Assembly (NCBI GenBank): GCA_004292955.1
Contig: RDXX01000016.1
Span: 1 to 64,000 of the forward strand
Direction of reading: 5' to 3'
Length of the DNA stretch: 64,000 nucleotides
Origin: Oscillatoriales cyanobacterium
GTDB lineage: Bacteria > Cyanobacteriota > Cyanobacteriia > Cyanobacteriales > Microcoleaceae
The first letter of the stretch is position 1, and each line of letters opens with the position of its first letter. Shown here piece after piece: positions 54,386 through 63,395 of this stretch. A program made the position numbers and the translations under genes. Under the pieces are notes generated by a model. The model was given only the letters and a program-made list of their open reading frames with translations, did not search any database and was not told the origin of the DNA.

Positions 54386-57304
54386 ATGTTAGATAAAATC
54401 TGGCGCTTCCTCAAACAATTAATTCAGCGGATTTTGTGCGCTTATACTCAGTATTTTAACCCCCCCTGGCCCCCCCCCTTGGTAAGGGGGGGGACAAGAA
54501 AGAAAATCTTGCTTCCCCCCTTAGCAACAGCGGGGGGGAAAGAGGGAACAAATCTTGCTTCCCCCCTTAGCAAGGGGGGACTGAGGGGGGTTCTTCCAAC
54601 TTTGACTGATGCGGAATACGAGGCGAAGTTGATGAAACTTCTAGAATGGGTGAATCAGGGCTGGGGAAGAGGCGATGTTGCGGAATTCTTAATCGCAAAA
54701 CAAATTAAAAATGGTGATTTGGCGGCTTGGTTGCCGAGGTTTGGATCTCGATTGTTGGAGGGCGCGCAGGGGAGTACAGCGTCTGCGGATGCGGTGTCAT
54801 CGCTTCAGGAATTGGCGCGGGGGCTGGAGGCTGAGGTTTGGTATAAGCGAGGGAAAGAACAAAATGATTTAGGCTTGTTTGAACAGGCGATCGCATCCTA
54901 CGAAAAAGCTTTAGAATTCAAACCAGATTTTTACCAAGCCTGGATTAATCGGGGCTGTATTCTTTGTGACAATTTCAACAAATATGAAGAGGCGATCGCA
55001 TCCTTCGACAAAGCTTTAGAAATCAAACCAGATTTTGACAAAGCCTGGTACAATATGGGCATTGCACTGGATAATTTCGGAAAGTTAGAAGATGCCATCG
55101 CATCCTGGGACAAAGCTTTAGAAATTAAACCAGATGAGCACAACGCATGGTTCAATCGGGGCCTTGCACTGCGTAAGTTAGGAAGGTTAGAAGAGGCGAT
55201 CGCATCCTACGACAAAGCCTTAGAAATTAAACTAGATAAAGAGGAAGCCTGGTTCGATCGGAGCGGTGTACTGTATCATTTAGGAAAGTTAGAAGAGGCG
55301 ATCGCATCCTGTGACAAAGCTTTAGAAATCAAACCAGATGACCACGCAGCCTGGAAAAATCGGAGTATAGCAGTCGAAAATGCACCTAAACATAGGCTGC
55401 TAGTTTATGAAATCTTACAGGGACAATTCCCTAAATCTCCACCAGTAACCAGAACTCTCATAACTCACAACCTGACACAGCGCGGCTATGAAGGTCAAAT
55501 ATTAACATTAAAAACAGGCTTAGAGTATTGCCAACAAAATACCCACCCCGAAGGATATGGAGAACTGCATCAAGCACTAGGAGATGCTCATTATAGTCGC
55601 GGAAAACTCACTTCTCCCAACACCTATTGGAATAAAGCCACCACCAACTACCAAGAATCCCTCAAAACTCTAACACCAGATACTTTCCTAAAACTGCATC
55701 TACAAGTATTGCAGAAATTAATCAAAACCTTAGTCAGCTTAAAGCAAACTGATGAAGCAAATAAATTACGACGAGATGCCACCGATTTATTGCAACGCTT
55801 ACTGAAACAGCAAAACTATTCCCAACTCACCCAACAGCAACTCACCGACAAATTAGTTAGCTTTGAACAATTAACCGTAAATATATTCATGCAATCTGGG
55901 CAGTTTGCCGAAGCCTTAGCCACAGCAGAAACCGATAAAAATGTCTGCTTATCTTGGCTGGTGGATGCCTTGCCAATTCCCGATTACGAAACAGAAGAGA
56001 CAGTCACTCACGCCCAAATTCAGCAACTCCTCAATCCGACAACAGCCGCGATTTACTGGCATCTCAGCGACGCATCCCTGACAACATTCATCATTAAATC
56101 CGATGGCTTGTTGTCTCCCGAAACCTGTTTCAGCGATTTTCCCGATGAACTTGAAAAATGGGTGAAGGAGTGGAATCAACAATACACCGACTATCAATCT
56201 AAGGAGAAAACAAGTCAAGTAAATCATCCTTGGCGTGGGGGAATGGCAAGTAAATTTGCCCGACTCAATGCAATCCTGAAAATTGATGCGATTGAACAGC
56301 AATTAGAGGGAATTACCCAGTTAATTTTGATTCCGCATCGGGACTTGCACCGCTTCCCGATTCATGCTTTGTTTAGTCGGGATTTTGTGGTTAGTTATTT
56401 GCCTAGCGCTCAATTTGGGTTGAATTTGAAACATCGGTTGAATCCTCCAACTGCGGCAAATACAGCAAATACACCAAATACAGTCGGCGAATGGAATTCG
56501 CGGCTACACAGACAAAACCCGCCTCCGCGGGTTGAAGAAGGGGAAGTGAATTCTATCCTCAGTATCGAAAATCCCAACAGTATAATCATTGATGAAAACG
56601 GCAAACGAAAAGAATTGCTTCCTTTACCAGCCGCCGAGATAGAATCCGAAATTATTTGCCGAATGTTTGCCAACTCTACCCGACGGGGAGAAAATGCAGC
56701 TACCCTCGATGAAGTCACCAAATTATTGCCACAGCCCCACAACATTTTTCACTTTACCGGACACGGTAGCTATGATTTTGACAATCCTCAACAATCAACT
56801 TTATACTTAAGCGATACTCACCGATTAACAGTCAAAGAAATCATCCAACTCAACCTCAGTAACTACAAATTAATCTGCCTTTCCGCCTGCGAAACCGCAG
56901 TCACAGACAAGCAAACAATTCTCGCCGAATATGTAGGATTGACTAGCGGTTTTATGCGGGCGGGAGTTGGCTTTGTCGTCAGTACCCTGTGGCCAGTCCA
57001 ATCCGGGGCGAGTACGTTATTAATGATAGACTTTTACCGACGGTGGCGAGAAGAGGGCGATTCGCTACCCGTCGCCTTAGCAAATTCTCAAAAATGGCTG
57101 CAATCAGCCACCCGCGAAGATTTAGCCGCTTGGTATCAGCGGGAAATTGACAAGATTTCCGAAAACAGCAGCGAACTTTCTGTAGCTGAAGTTAGCCTGC
57201 GCCGATTCTTTAAAAGCAATCAGCAAAACTTGGCTAAAATGGAATCAGACCAACCTTATCAACATCCGTATTACTGGGCAGCCTTCACTCTAACGGGATT
57301 ATGA
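54386..57304 (+). CDS. TPR-CHAT caspase-like protease
   Basis: The 972-residue protein opens with an amphipathic DKIWRFLKQLIQRILCA segment and has five to six TPR units at about residues 150-330 (e.g. DKAWYNMGIALDNFGKLEDA and IASWDKALEIKPDEHNAWFN). A caspase-like CHAT domain follows in the last 350 residues, with the catalytic His in IFHFTGHGSYDFDN and Cys in LICLSACETAVTD; LWPVQSGAS completes the motif. CHAT proteases are activated by partner proteins and cut a target. Residues about 26-70 and 703-721 are translated repeat elements (PLSKGGLRG; LHRQNPPPRVEEG). It overlaps the next gene by 4 bp. Confidence 0.88.
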   Translation: MLDKIWRFLKQLIQRILCAYTQYFNPPWPPPLVRGGTRKKILLPPLATAGGKEGTNLASPLSKGGLRGVLPTLTDAEYEAKLMKLLEWVNQGWGRGDVAEFLIAKQIKNGDLAAWLPRFGSRLLEGAQGSTASADAVSSLQELARGLEAEVWYKRGKEQNDLGLFEQAIASYEKALEFKPDFYQAWINRGCILCDNFNKYEEAIASFDKALEIKPDFDKAWYNMGIALDNFGKLEDAIASWDKALEIKPDEHNAWFNRGLALRKLGRLEEAIASYDKALEIKLDKEEAWFDRSGVLYHLGKLEEAIASCDKALEIKPDDHAAWKNRSIAVENAPKHRLLVYEILQGQFPKSPPVTRTLITHNLTQRGYEGQILTLKTGLEYCQQNTHPEGYGELHQALGDAHYSRGKLTSPNTYWNKATTNYQESLKTLTPDTFLKLHLQVLQKLIKTLVSLKQTDEANKLRRDATDLLQRLLKQQNYSQLTQQQLTDKLVSFEQLTVNIFMQSGQFAEALATAETDKNVCLSWLVDALPIPDYETEETVTHAQIQQLLNPTTAAIYWHLSDASLTTFIIKSDGLLSPETCFSDFPDELEKWVKEWNQQYTDYQSKEKTSQVNHPWRGGMASKFARLNAILKIDAIEQQLEGITQLILIPHRDLHRFPIHALFSRDFVVSYLPSAQFGLNLKHRLNPPTAANTANTPNTVGEWNSRLHRQNPPPRVEEGEVNSILSIENPNSIIIDENGKRKELLPLPAAEIESEIICRMFANSTRRGENAATLDEVTKLLPQPHNIFHFTGHGSYDFDNPQQSTLYLSDTHRLTVKEIIQLNLSNYKLICLSACETAVTDKQTILAEYVGLTSGFMRAGVGFVVSTLWPVQSGASTLLMIDFYRRWREEGDSLPVALANSQKWLQSATREDLAAWYQREIDKISENSSELSVAEVSLRRFFKSNQQNLAKMESDQPYQHPYYWAAFTLTGL
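54461..54600 (+). repeat. CCCCCCTTAGCAAGGGGGG repeats inside the CHAT gene
   Basis: Several copies of a G/C-block palindrome (CCCCCTTGGTAAGGGGGGG; CCCCCCTTAGCAAGGGGGG) lie within codons about 26-70 of the CHAT protein, yielding PLVRGGT and PLSKGGLRG peptides. The reading frame stays open. It is the same family as the intergenic copy at 27370-27450. Confidence 0.85.
56485..56540 (+). repeat. GGCGGTTGAAACCGCG repeat arm inside the CHAT coding sequence
   Basis: TCGGCGAATGGAATTCGCGG then CTACACAGACAAAACCCGCC and TCCGCGGGTTGAAGAAG is a copy of the left arm of the element at 15526-15580. It is in frame, encoding about 18 residues at the junction before the CHAT catalytic half, and does not break the gene. 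Confidence 0.85.
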
Positions 57305-57768
57305 TGAAAAATAATAATGACGATATTTTTACAGCTTTCATTGGCGCGGTACTCCAACAAACAGAACCGCTACCCGCACCAGTTCAATTAGAGTTTAATA
57401 AAATTGATGAAGCTTTCACAATTATCGATATCGAAAGACTTGCCGAATTGCATCCCCCTCTGCTAGCTGCTTATGAAGAGACTCATAATTGGTTGATGTA
57501 TCATAGCAATGAACGTAGCAAAGGATTAGATGTTTTGCCGGATAGTGAATCTGAAAAATAAAACACTACTAACCCCGAAATTAGTAACGTCGCCAGCGAT
57601 ATCAGCGATTTGCCAAGTTTGCGAAAAATTATCAATGAAATTGATACTAAAGCTAAGCCGCGAGGGTTAAAAAAAATTCTCGGAAAAATCTTGCAAGCTG
57701 GGGATTCAGTGCAAGCAAGTCGCGATACAATTTTATCGTCAATAGCAGACAGTTTCACCCATGACTAA
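57301..57768 (+). pseudogene. Small CHAT-operon gene with in-frame stop
   Basis: The ATG overlaps the CHAT stop (ATGA). The first 86 codons (KNNNDDIFTAFIGAVLQQTE ... GLDVLPDSESEK) end in TAA at 57559-57561. The same frame then stays open for 68 more codons (NTTNPEISNVASDISDLPSL, RKIINEIDTKAKPRGLKKIL, GKILQAGDSVQASRDTILSS) to a TAA at 57766-57768, overlapping the next gene's ATG. The whole would be 155 residues, so one nonsense codon appears to have split an otherwise intact gene. Family not recognised. A truncated 86-residue product may still be made. Confidence 0.7.
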
Positions 57769-59143
57769 CGAAAATTGGCTGATTTACCCTACCGTCGATT
57801 TGTTTGTCTACGATTTAGCCGACGGTATCGGACAAAGTGAAGACAAAATCAGCCAAAACCGCCAGCAGTTTTGGCAAAAAATCTATGGCGACAAACTCTC
57901 GCAGCCACAGCAAGCACAAATCGAACAAGCTGAAACCGAAATCGGTGATTACATCGATTTACTCGGCAACAAAAAAGTAGCAGCATTTGAATCTCCCCTC
58001 GATGGCTATGCTTATCCTGTCAAATTCGGCGATACTTATGCGGTGCAGTTTGACTTATCCGGCAAAATAGAACCCGACAGCGATAAGAAATTTGCACCCA
58101 AAGAAATCGATTGTTTAGAAGGGCTCAAATCAACAATCATCTCGCGCTTCAATCAACCTGCTACTATCGGTCAAAGTTGGCTAGTTTGGGGTGAATTGAC
58201 TAGCGGCCAAGATGCTTTAAAAACTGCCAAAGATTGCTACAACAAACTTGAGTTAGTCCCGAATGCTAAATGGGATCGGGATTTAAAAGCATCAGGGCAA
58301 TTTTTAGGGGCAAATTTTTATGAATTGTGGCTACCTCCGGGAGATAGAGGCAATATCAGCCAAAATTATCATGTGTTAATTTGCTTTTTTCCTAACAGCG
58401 GCGAGGCATCAATTAGCACTACTAGCCAAAAAATGACTAAACTTTATCCGCAGTTCCTCCGATTATTTGGATACCGCAATAAAGTGATTTGGGCTTATCA
58501 ACAAAGCCGCCAACTTAAGTCGGATCTCAAGGATGCTTCGCGGAAGATTCAAGAAATTGTCAGCCAACTGCCAGAACAAGTCAATGCTGCTAAAGTTGAC
58601 TTGAAACAATTGCAGAAAAATCTTGTTTATTGCTTGACAATTTTCTCGATTTATGCTAATTATATTAGTCGATTGGAAGAACAAGAAAATACAATTAAAA
58701 CTAATCTAAATAACTATAATAAACGGCTAGAAACTATAGCGGAAAGAATGGGAAATGACAAAAATGAGTTAAAATTTATGGCAAGTTTCAGCGATTTTGC
58801 TGAGGAAAAGTATGTCACCCAAGTTAAAGCGGATAATAGAAGTTTGAGTGCGGGTTTGCGGTTGTTGGAAAATGCGATTCAGACGATTGAGGGGATTATC
58901 GAGATTGAGAGGGCTAAGAGCGATCGCACTTTAAACTTTACCATTGGTACAGTGGGCGTGGGAATTGGCACCAGCGGAGTCGCCGCCAGCATCTACGCCA
59001 GCCAAATCAAAAGCCCCGCTAGCCCGGAAAATCCGATGTCGGCCAGTCAAGTTCTCGTGTTGAGTCTGCTTTTGGGAATTGCAGGAGGCTTAGTCAGTGC
59101 GGGTTTATTAAAATTGCTTGACAGAATTCGGGGCTCGAAATAA
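57761..59143 (+). CDS. Coiled-coil membrane protein of the CHAT operon
   Basis: The 460-residue protein has a soluble N-terminal domain (about 1-240; DLFVYDLADGIGQSEDKISQ), a long helical coiled-coil (about 250-385; KDASRKIQEIVSQLPEQVNA, KVDLKQLQKNLVYCLTIFSI), and two hydrophobic segments near the C-terminus (FTIGTVGVGIGTSGVAASI at about 392-410; VLVLSLLLGIAGGLVSAGLL at about 430-450). It could be a membrane effector released or switched by the CHAT protease; this is inference from the operon. The ATG overlaps the end of the preceding frame. Confidence 0.75.
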   Translation: MTNENWLIYPTVDLFVYDLADGIGQSEDKISQNRQQFWQKIYGDKLSQPQQAQIEQAETEIGDYIDLLGNKKVAAFESPLDGYAYPVKFGDTYAVQFDLSGKIEPDSDKKFAPKEIDCLEGLKSTIISRFNQPATIGQSWLVWGELTSGQDALKTAKDCYNKLELVPNAKWDRDLKASGQFLGANFYELWLPPGDRGNISQNYHVLICFFPNSGEASISTTSQKMTKLYPQFLRLFGYRNKVIWAYQQSRQLKSDLKDASRKIQEIVSQLPEQVNAAKVDLKQLQKNLVYCLTIFSIYANYISRLEEQENTIKTNLNNYNKRLETIAERMGNDKNELKFMASFSDFAEEKYVTQVKADNRSLSAGLRLLENAIQTIEGIIEIERAKSDRTLNFTIGTVGVGIGTSGVAASIYASQIKSPASPENPMSASQVLVLSLLLGIAGGLVSAGLLKLLDRIRGSK

Positions 59144-59221
59144 ACCGCAGATGGGGCTGAGGGCGCACAGAGAAGACAAGGGGAGAAAGTTATTGAGGGT
59201 TGATAACTCTGAGGATTTCTG

Positions 59222-59866
59222 TTAGTTAGCAGGCTTGACATCTTCCCACCAAAGTTGGACATAAGGCCAGAATACTTTATCATCATCTAGCCTGACTGTC
59301 ACTTCATAGCGATCGATCTGAGTGAGTTCGCCTGTTTTACCATTGAATTGCAATTGTTTGGGATCGTCAGTGTGAATTTCTACCTTCTGATTCAACAGCG
59401 GCAGCATTTGCTTTGAAGAACCATGAAACGGATTTTTGCCTCTGAGCACATAGCCACCAATGAAAGATATGTACATTAAAGTTAGGAAAAATACTGTACA
59501 GAAACTCACAATCAACAGTGTTTTTGGTTGTGAAAAATTGGTATAAACGCTCGTAACTCCTACTACCATTGTTCCGAAAAATAACAGACTCGGCAGCAAG
59601 AGTCCATCTCCCAGAAACTCGCTACAAAAAAGCATCAGGGGTATCTGAAAACCAAATAATGCAGCTACCCAAATCCACCCACTCAGCAAGGATTCAGATA
59701 GTAGCCAATTCATTCCTACTGTAAGGCCGATCGCAATTCCTATCGCCCAAATCGGTGCCGCATAATCGTACTGTCTGAAGGGAAGAACTACAAAAAAGAA
59801 TACAGCATAAATAAAACCCGCAATAGCTAAGGCTAATCCACTAATTATTTCGTTCCAGTTCAGCAT
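59222..59866 (-). CDS. Hypothetical polytopic membrane protein
   Basis: The 214-residue protein has four to five hydrophobic segments (e.g. ALAIAGFIYAVFFFVVLPF; TLLIVSFCTVFFLTLMYISF) and a C-terminal soluble tail of about 60 residues (NGKTGELTQIDRYEVTVRLD). It is convergent with the CHAT operon. I do not recognise the family. Confidence 0.7.
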   Translation of the reverse strand: MLNWNEIISGLALAIAGFIYAVFFFVVLPFRQYDYAAPIWAIGIAIGLTVGMNWLLSESLLSGWIWVAALFGFQIPLMLFCSEFLGDGLLLPSLLFFGTMVVGVTSVYTNFSQPKTLLIVSFCTVFFLTLMYISFIGGYVLRGKNPFHGSSKQMLPLLNQKVEIHTDDPKQLQFNGKTGELTQIDRYEVTVRLDDDKVFWPYVQLWWEDVKPAN

Positions 59867-60668
59867 TTTTAAATTCGGCGCAAATAGTGAAATCTTAATT
59901 AATATTATGTCGGCTTGAACAATAGTCCGGACATTTTTTTATCGCGAACGGTATAATAAGGGTTTCAGCTTCTTCAGACGCTGAAATCTTAACGGTAGAA
60001 TGCCAGTTTCAGCCACCACCCCAAAAAAACTGTCCGGATTATTGCTCGAACAACCCCTATAAAATAGGTTTGAGGGTTCGGACTTCTCAGAACAAACGCA
60101 TCTTATTTTTAGGATGCTTGCTAGACAAAGGTTTGGGCTATTGTGCATTTGTGTTCCCAAATGCTGAAACCCTTGCTAGGTAATGCTTACAGAATTCATG
60201 CCAATTTGAAAAATTAATGCAACAATATTGGTAGGGTGTGGATTCATCGATCGTACAAAAAAAATACAGAAAATCTGACAGCGACACAAAGCGCGACAAT
60301 ACTTGAGTAAACAAAGTCAACTAAGAGTGTTGCAGCAAGGATTTTTTAAATTGGTATTAGATGCGTTTGCCATGGGACTTCAGTCCTTTGATTTTTGATG
60401 CGGACTGAAGTCCGAACGATCAAACCTTATAAATGATAAAAATTAATAAATTAGACAGGAGAAGGAAAAAATTTGCGATCGCCCAAAGATGTAAAATCTA
60501 ATTCCGCTAATGCTTTCTCGCTTATTTTGATGTGTTCTCAATCTGTGAATAGTTACCAATTAACCGGGCTGGCAATTACAGATTAAGGCTATCACAGACT
60601 TTTGCTACTTGCTGTCGATGGTGATAGTCCTTATTGAAGCTAGAAAGCGGAATTTTCAGACCGATATA
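59867..60668. other. Intergenic region with repeats
   Basis: About 800 bp without a supported gene. It contains a MITE-like element (59915-60052), a degenerate GTAGGGTGT element at about 60231, and a GGACTTCAGTCC/GGACTGAAGTCC hairpin at 60372-60412. The remainder is AT-rich. Confidence 0.55.
59915..60052. mobile_element. MITE-like element, TCCGGAC terminal repeats
   Basis: TTGAACAATAGTCCGGACAT at 59915 and its inverted partner ending GTCCGGATTATTGCTCGAA at about 60049 form imperfect terminal repeats of about 26 bp about 140 bp apart, with T-runs inside. No ORF. It looks like a non-autonomous insertion-sequence remnant. Confidence 0.7.
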
Positions 60669-61622
60669 TCATTTAGGGTCGATCGACTTGACAAATTGTT
60701 GCACAGGCTGCGGTAGAGCCGGTACAAAAGTCTTTCTAAAACCCCGAGCATCCAACACTCGCCACAAAATACCCACCGCTACCGTCAAGAAAAATAACGC
60801 TCCCAAAAAATTGAACGCACCAGACAGAAAACCGCCATCCCTTTTTTTCGGAGGCGTAATGTGTTTGATCCGATATACAGCCGGCTCGTAATCTTTCCGT
60901 TCCTCGCGACTGGGCACCGGCTTTTTGGCATTGGTGCGCGAACTCTTACGGGGGCTCCCACTCAAACCCGTTTGATTAGTTTTAGTAGAACTACTGGGCG
61001 AGTCCAAATCAGAAGCGCCACGCATCGTGAACTTGCTAACAGATGTCCCGGTTTTGCCAACACCAGCATTCTGTATTCTACTGTTAGAGCGCTGAGTTGA
61101 TTGGCGATCGGCTAAAGTTCGCATCAAACTTTGCAATTGCTGAGTCGCAGCCGGCGGGCGTTCCGCTTTCCTCGCCCAATTTAACAGCATCGCCGCAGTA
61201 ATGCCGCAAAGATTCGCAGCCCCCACAGAAGCTATCCGCTTCAGCAGAGGCTGACTGTTGGACACAAACACCACCAGTGCGTCGGGATGTTCCTGAGCCA
61301 GACCGTAAACGCACTGAGCTGTAGCTACTACTAGCATTGCTTGTGCGCTTTGATTTTTCATCGAGGGTTCTAGGCCCCGATGCGTTTCTTGAGCATCAGT
61401 CACAATCCAGCCACTATCTGCAAAAAAGCGCATAAACTCTCTGGCCACTTGCTCTTGAGCTTTTTCTACCGCTTTCCCTGTCAGATAATCTATTTCGTCA
61501 TACACTACTTCCGGGAGATAGCAACTTCCCACCTTGGCATATTCTTGCCAAACTTGGGTTCTGCCAGCCATCAAAACATCCGCATCAAAAGTTACCAATA
61601 CAGGAGGAAGTTGATTAGCCAT
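60669..61622 (-). CDS. PIN-domain protein with C-terminal membrane anchor
   Basis: The 317-residue protein begins PPVLVTFDADVLMAGRTQVW, a PIN-type nuclease start, with further acidic residues in LPEVVYDEIDYLTGK and DALVVFVSNSQPLLKRIASV. The middle (about 185-255) is Ser/Lys/Arg-rich and disordered. A single transmembrane segment (LSGAFNFLGALFFLTVAVGI, about 270-290) lies near the C-terminus. A membrane-tethered PIN RNase would be unusual; activity is not shown. Confidence 0.75.
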   Translation of the reverse strand: MANQLPPVLVTFDADVLMAGRTQVWQEYAKVGSCYLPEVVYDEIDYLTGKAVEKAQEQVAREFMRFFADSGWIVTDAQETHRGLEPSMKNQSAQAMLVVATAQCVYGLAQEHPDALVVFVSNSQPLLKRIASVGAANLCGITAAMLLNWARKAERPPAATQQLQSLMRTLADRQSTQRSNSRIQNAGVGKTGTSVSKFTMRGASDLDSPSSSTKTNQTGLSGSPRKSSRTNAKKPVPSREERKDYEPAVYRIKHITPPKKRDGGFLSGAFNFLGALFFLTVAVGILWRVLDARGFRKTFVPALPQPVQQFVKSIDPK

Positions 61623-61760
61623 AACTTTAGCCTAGATGCTCATATCCGTGATTTTTACTTGCTAAATTAAGTTTAAACAAATTCCGAGCTTTTCTATTGG
61701 GTTAATTCATAAATATCTGGGGTGCGCCCAAGCGCACCCAGCCCACCAATGGTCAGATGA

Positions 61761-63395
61761 TTAGTTGCCAATTCCTAAACGCCCAGCTAAAGCGGGAGTC
61801 AAGGGCAAAAGTACAGAAATCATTAAGAACAAAGCCAACAAACCCAAAGCTGCGCGAGCGTCGTCAGGTTCAGTCAGCTCGTTAAGGCTCGGCCGCTCCA
61901 GATTCCGCTGTAAAATCAGAATCACGATCGCCCAATACAAAGCCAAAGGATTAACTAAAGAAGCGATCGCCAGCACCACAAACGTCGCCAAAGTAGCGCG
62001 ACTGGCAATTTTCCGGCCGTAGATTGCTTGCACAATTCTACCTCCGTCCAACTGTCCCGCAGGCATCAAATTAATCGCCGTGATTACCAAGCCCAACCAA
62101 CCAATAACTACCAGCGGGTGAACGTCAACAATCTGTTGCTGCAACGCCGCACCCAAAACCACTTTTGCCAAAGTTCCCACCAAAACCGAGCCCTTGAAAT
62201 ACTCTGCGGGAATTTGAAACAAACTGCCGGGGTGAGAAAGCAGCAAACCCGTTACCAGCATGAGCAGAGAAATTATTCCCCCAGCGGCTGACCCAGCAAA
62301 AGCAATGTCAAACAAAACTTTACGGTTGGGAAGCAGCGACTCAAAACGCTCGATCGCCCCAAAAGAACCTATCTGAAAAGTTGGTATAAAAAACGGCCAA
62401 CTCAAGCCAACCTTGTACTGATTTGCCAGCACTCGGCGAGCAATTTCGCCTGAACCTAAAACCGCCCAAATTCCCGCCGCAATTGGCAGCACTTCTGGAT
62501 ATCTACCAGGCGAGTTAAAGAAATCGAAACTCAGCAGCAAACCGGCTGTTTCCAAACTGGTAGCAATTGTTGCTAGTAGCAGTACGACTGCGAGGATTTT
62601 TTGAGATAGGGTAGTTGGCTGCGGGTCATTTGTGCTGGGCAAGATAATAACTACCGGCTTCTCGTCCTGATTTTCTACTAAAAACAGGCGGTAGCGATCG
62701 TTCAATCTTTCTTGCAAACTTGCCGTCAAACGCGAGTGTACTTGTTCTGGGTCTCCCCGGAGATTGCCTTTCAAGATTACCCCATCTTGATAGGGAATCG
62801 TTTCTATAGCAAAGAAAGTATCGATGCCAAAGATGCCTTGAATTGCCTTGAGGTCTTCAACTGGAACGGGAATTATTTCTAATTCATTAGTTGCAGGCGA
62901 TGTGACGATCTTAATAATTTCTTTTGCTGGTACCCGTTGTTCGTTTGCAGGGGAGTTTCCATCGCTTTGGGACTCGATCTGGGCCGGATCGGGGCGCGAG
63001 TCGATCACTGCATCGGCTGCTGCCTTCCGCAATTGCCTGCCCAGATAAATGTACAATCCCGTGGATGTCACCAGCAGCAACAATACCGCCACTAGATTTA
63101 GGTAAATCCCGGCACCGAACAAACCAAAGAACAGCAGCCACGGACTCATCAGCACCACTGACTGCAACCAAGCTAACATTCCCAGTTTGCCAAAAGGTCT
63201 GGCGCGATAAAATCCCCAACCCAGAATTCCCACAGCAACCAATACCAGTGCAATTGTGGCGGTATTTTCCGATGCCACGATCGGCATTCCGGTTGCTTGC
63301 GCCAATATCGGCTGTAACTGGTCGATCGCGCTGCGGTCTAGTAATAGCATTAAATTTTGGGGTATATGAAATAAAATTGCTCTTAACATATCCAA
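61761..63395 (-). CDS. Site-2-protease (M50) homologue lacking the HExxH motif
   Basis: The 544-residue multi-pass protein resembles cyanobacterial/plastid S2P (EGY-type) proteins: an N-terminal helical pair, a soluble domain (FGIDTFFAIETIPYQDGVIL), then the M50-like core. The third motif NLMPAGQLDGGRIVQAI (about 464-480) and FIPTFQIGSFGAI are present. The first zinc motif HExxH is not: the position reads GSGEIARRVLA, so both His ligands are missing. Like plant EGY3, it is probably a pseudoprotease. Confidence 0.85.
   Translation of the reverse strand: MDMLRAILFHIPQNLMLLLDRSAIDQLQPILAQATGMPIVASENTATIALVLVAVGILGWGFYRARPFGKLGMLAWLQSVVLMSPWLLFFGLFGAGIYLNLVAVLLLLVTSTGLYIYLGRQLRKAAADAVIDSRPDPAQIESQSDGNSPANEQRVPAKEIIKIVTSPATNELEIIPVPVEDLKAIQGIFGIDTFFAIETIPYQDGVILKGNLRGDPEQVHSRLTASLQERLNDRYRLFLVENQDEKPVVIILPSTNDPQPTTLSQKILAVVLLLATIATSLETAGLLLSFDFFNSPGRYPEVLPIAAGIWAVLGSGEIARRVLANQYKVGLSWPFFIPTFQIGSFGAIERFESLLPNRKVLFDIAFAGSAAGGIISLLMLVTGLLLSHPGSLFQIPAEYFKGSVLVGTLAKVVLGAALQQQIVDVHPLVVIGWLGLVITAINLMPAGQLDGGRIVQAIYGRKIASRATLATFVVLAIASLVNPLALYWAIVILILQRNLERPSLNELTEPDDARAALGLLALFLMISVLLPLTPALAGRLGIGN

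Noticed and set aside
60138-60320. Small minus-strand ORFs between 59.9 and 60.3 kb
   Set aside because: They overlap MITE-like DNA and show no conserved features.
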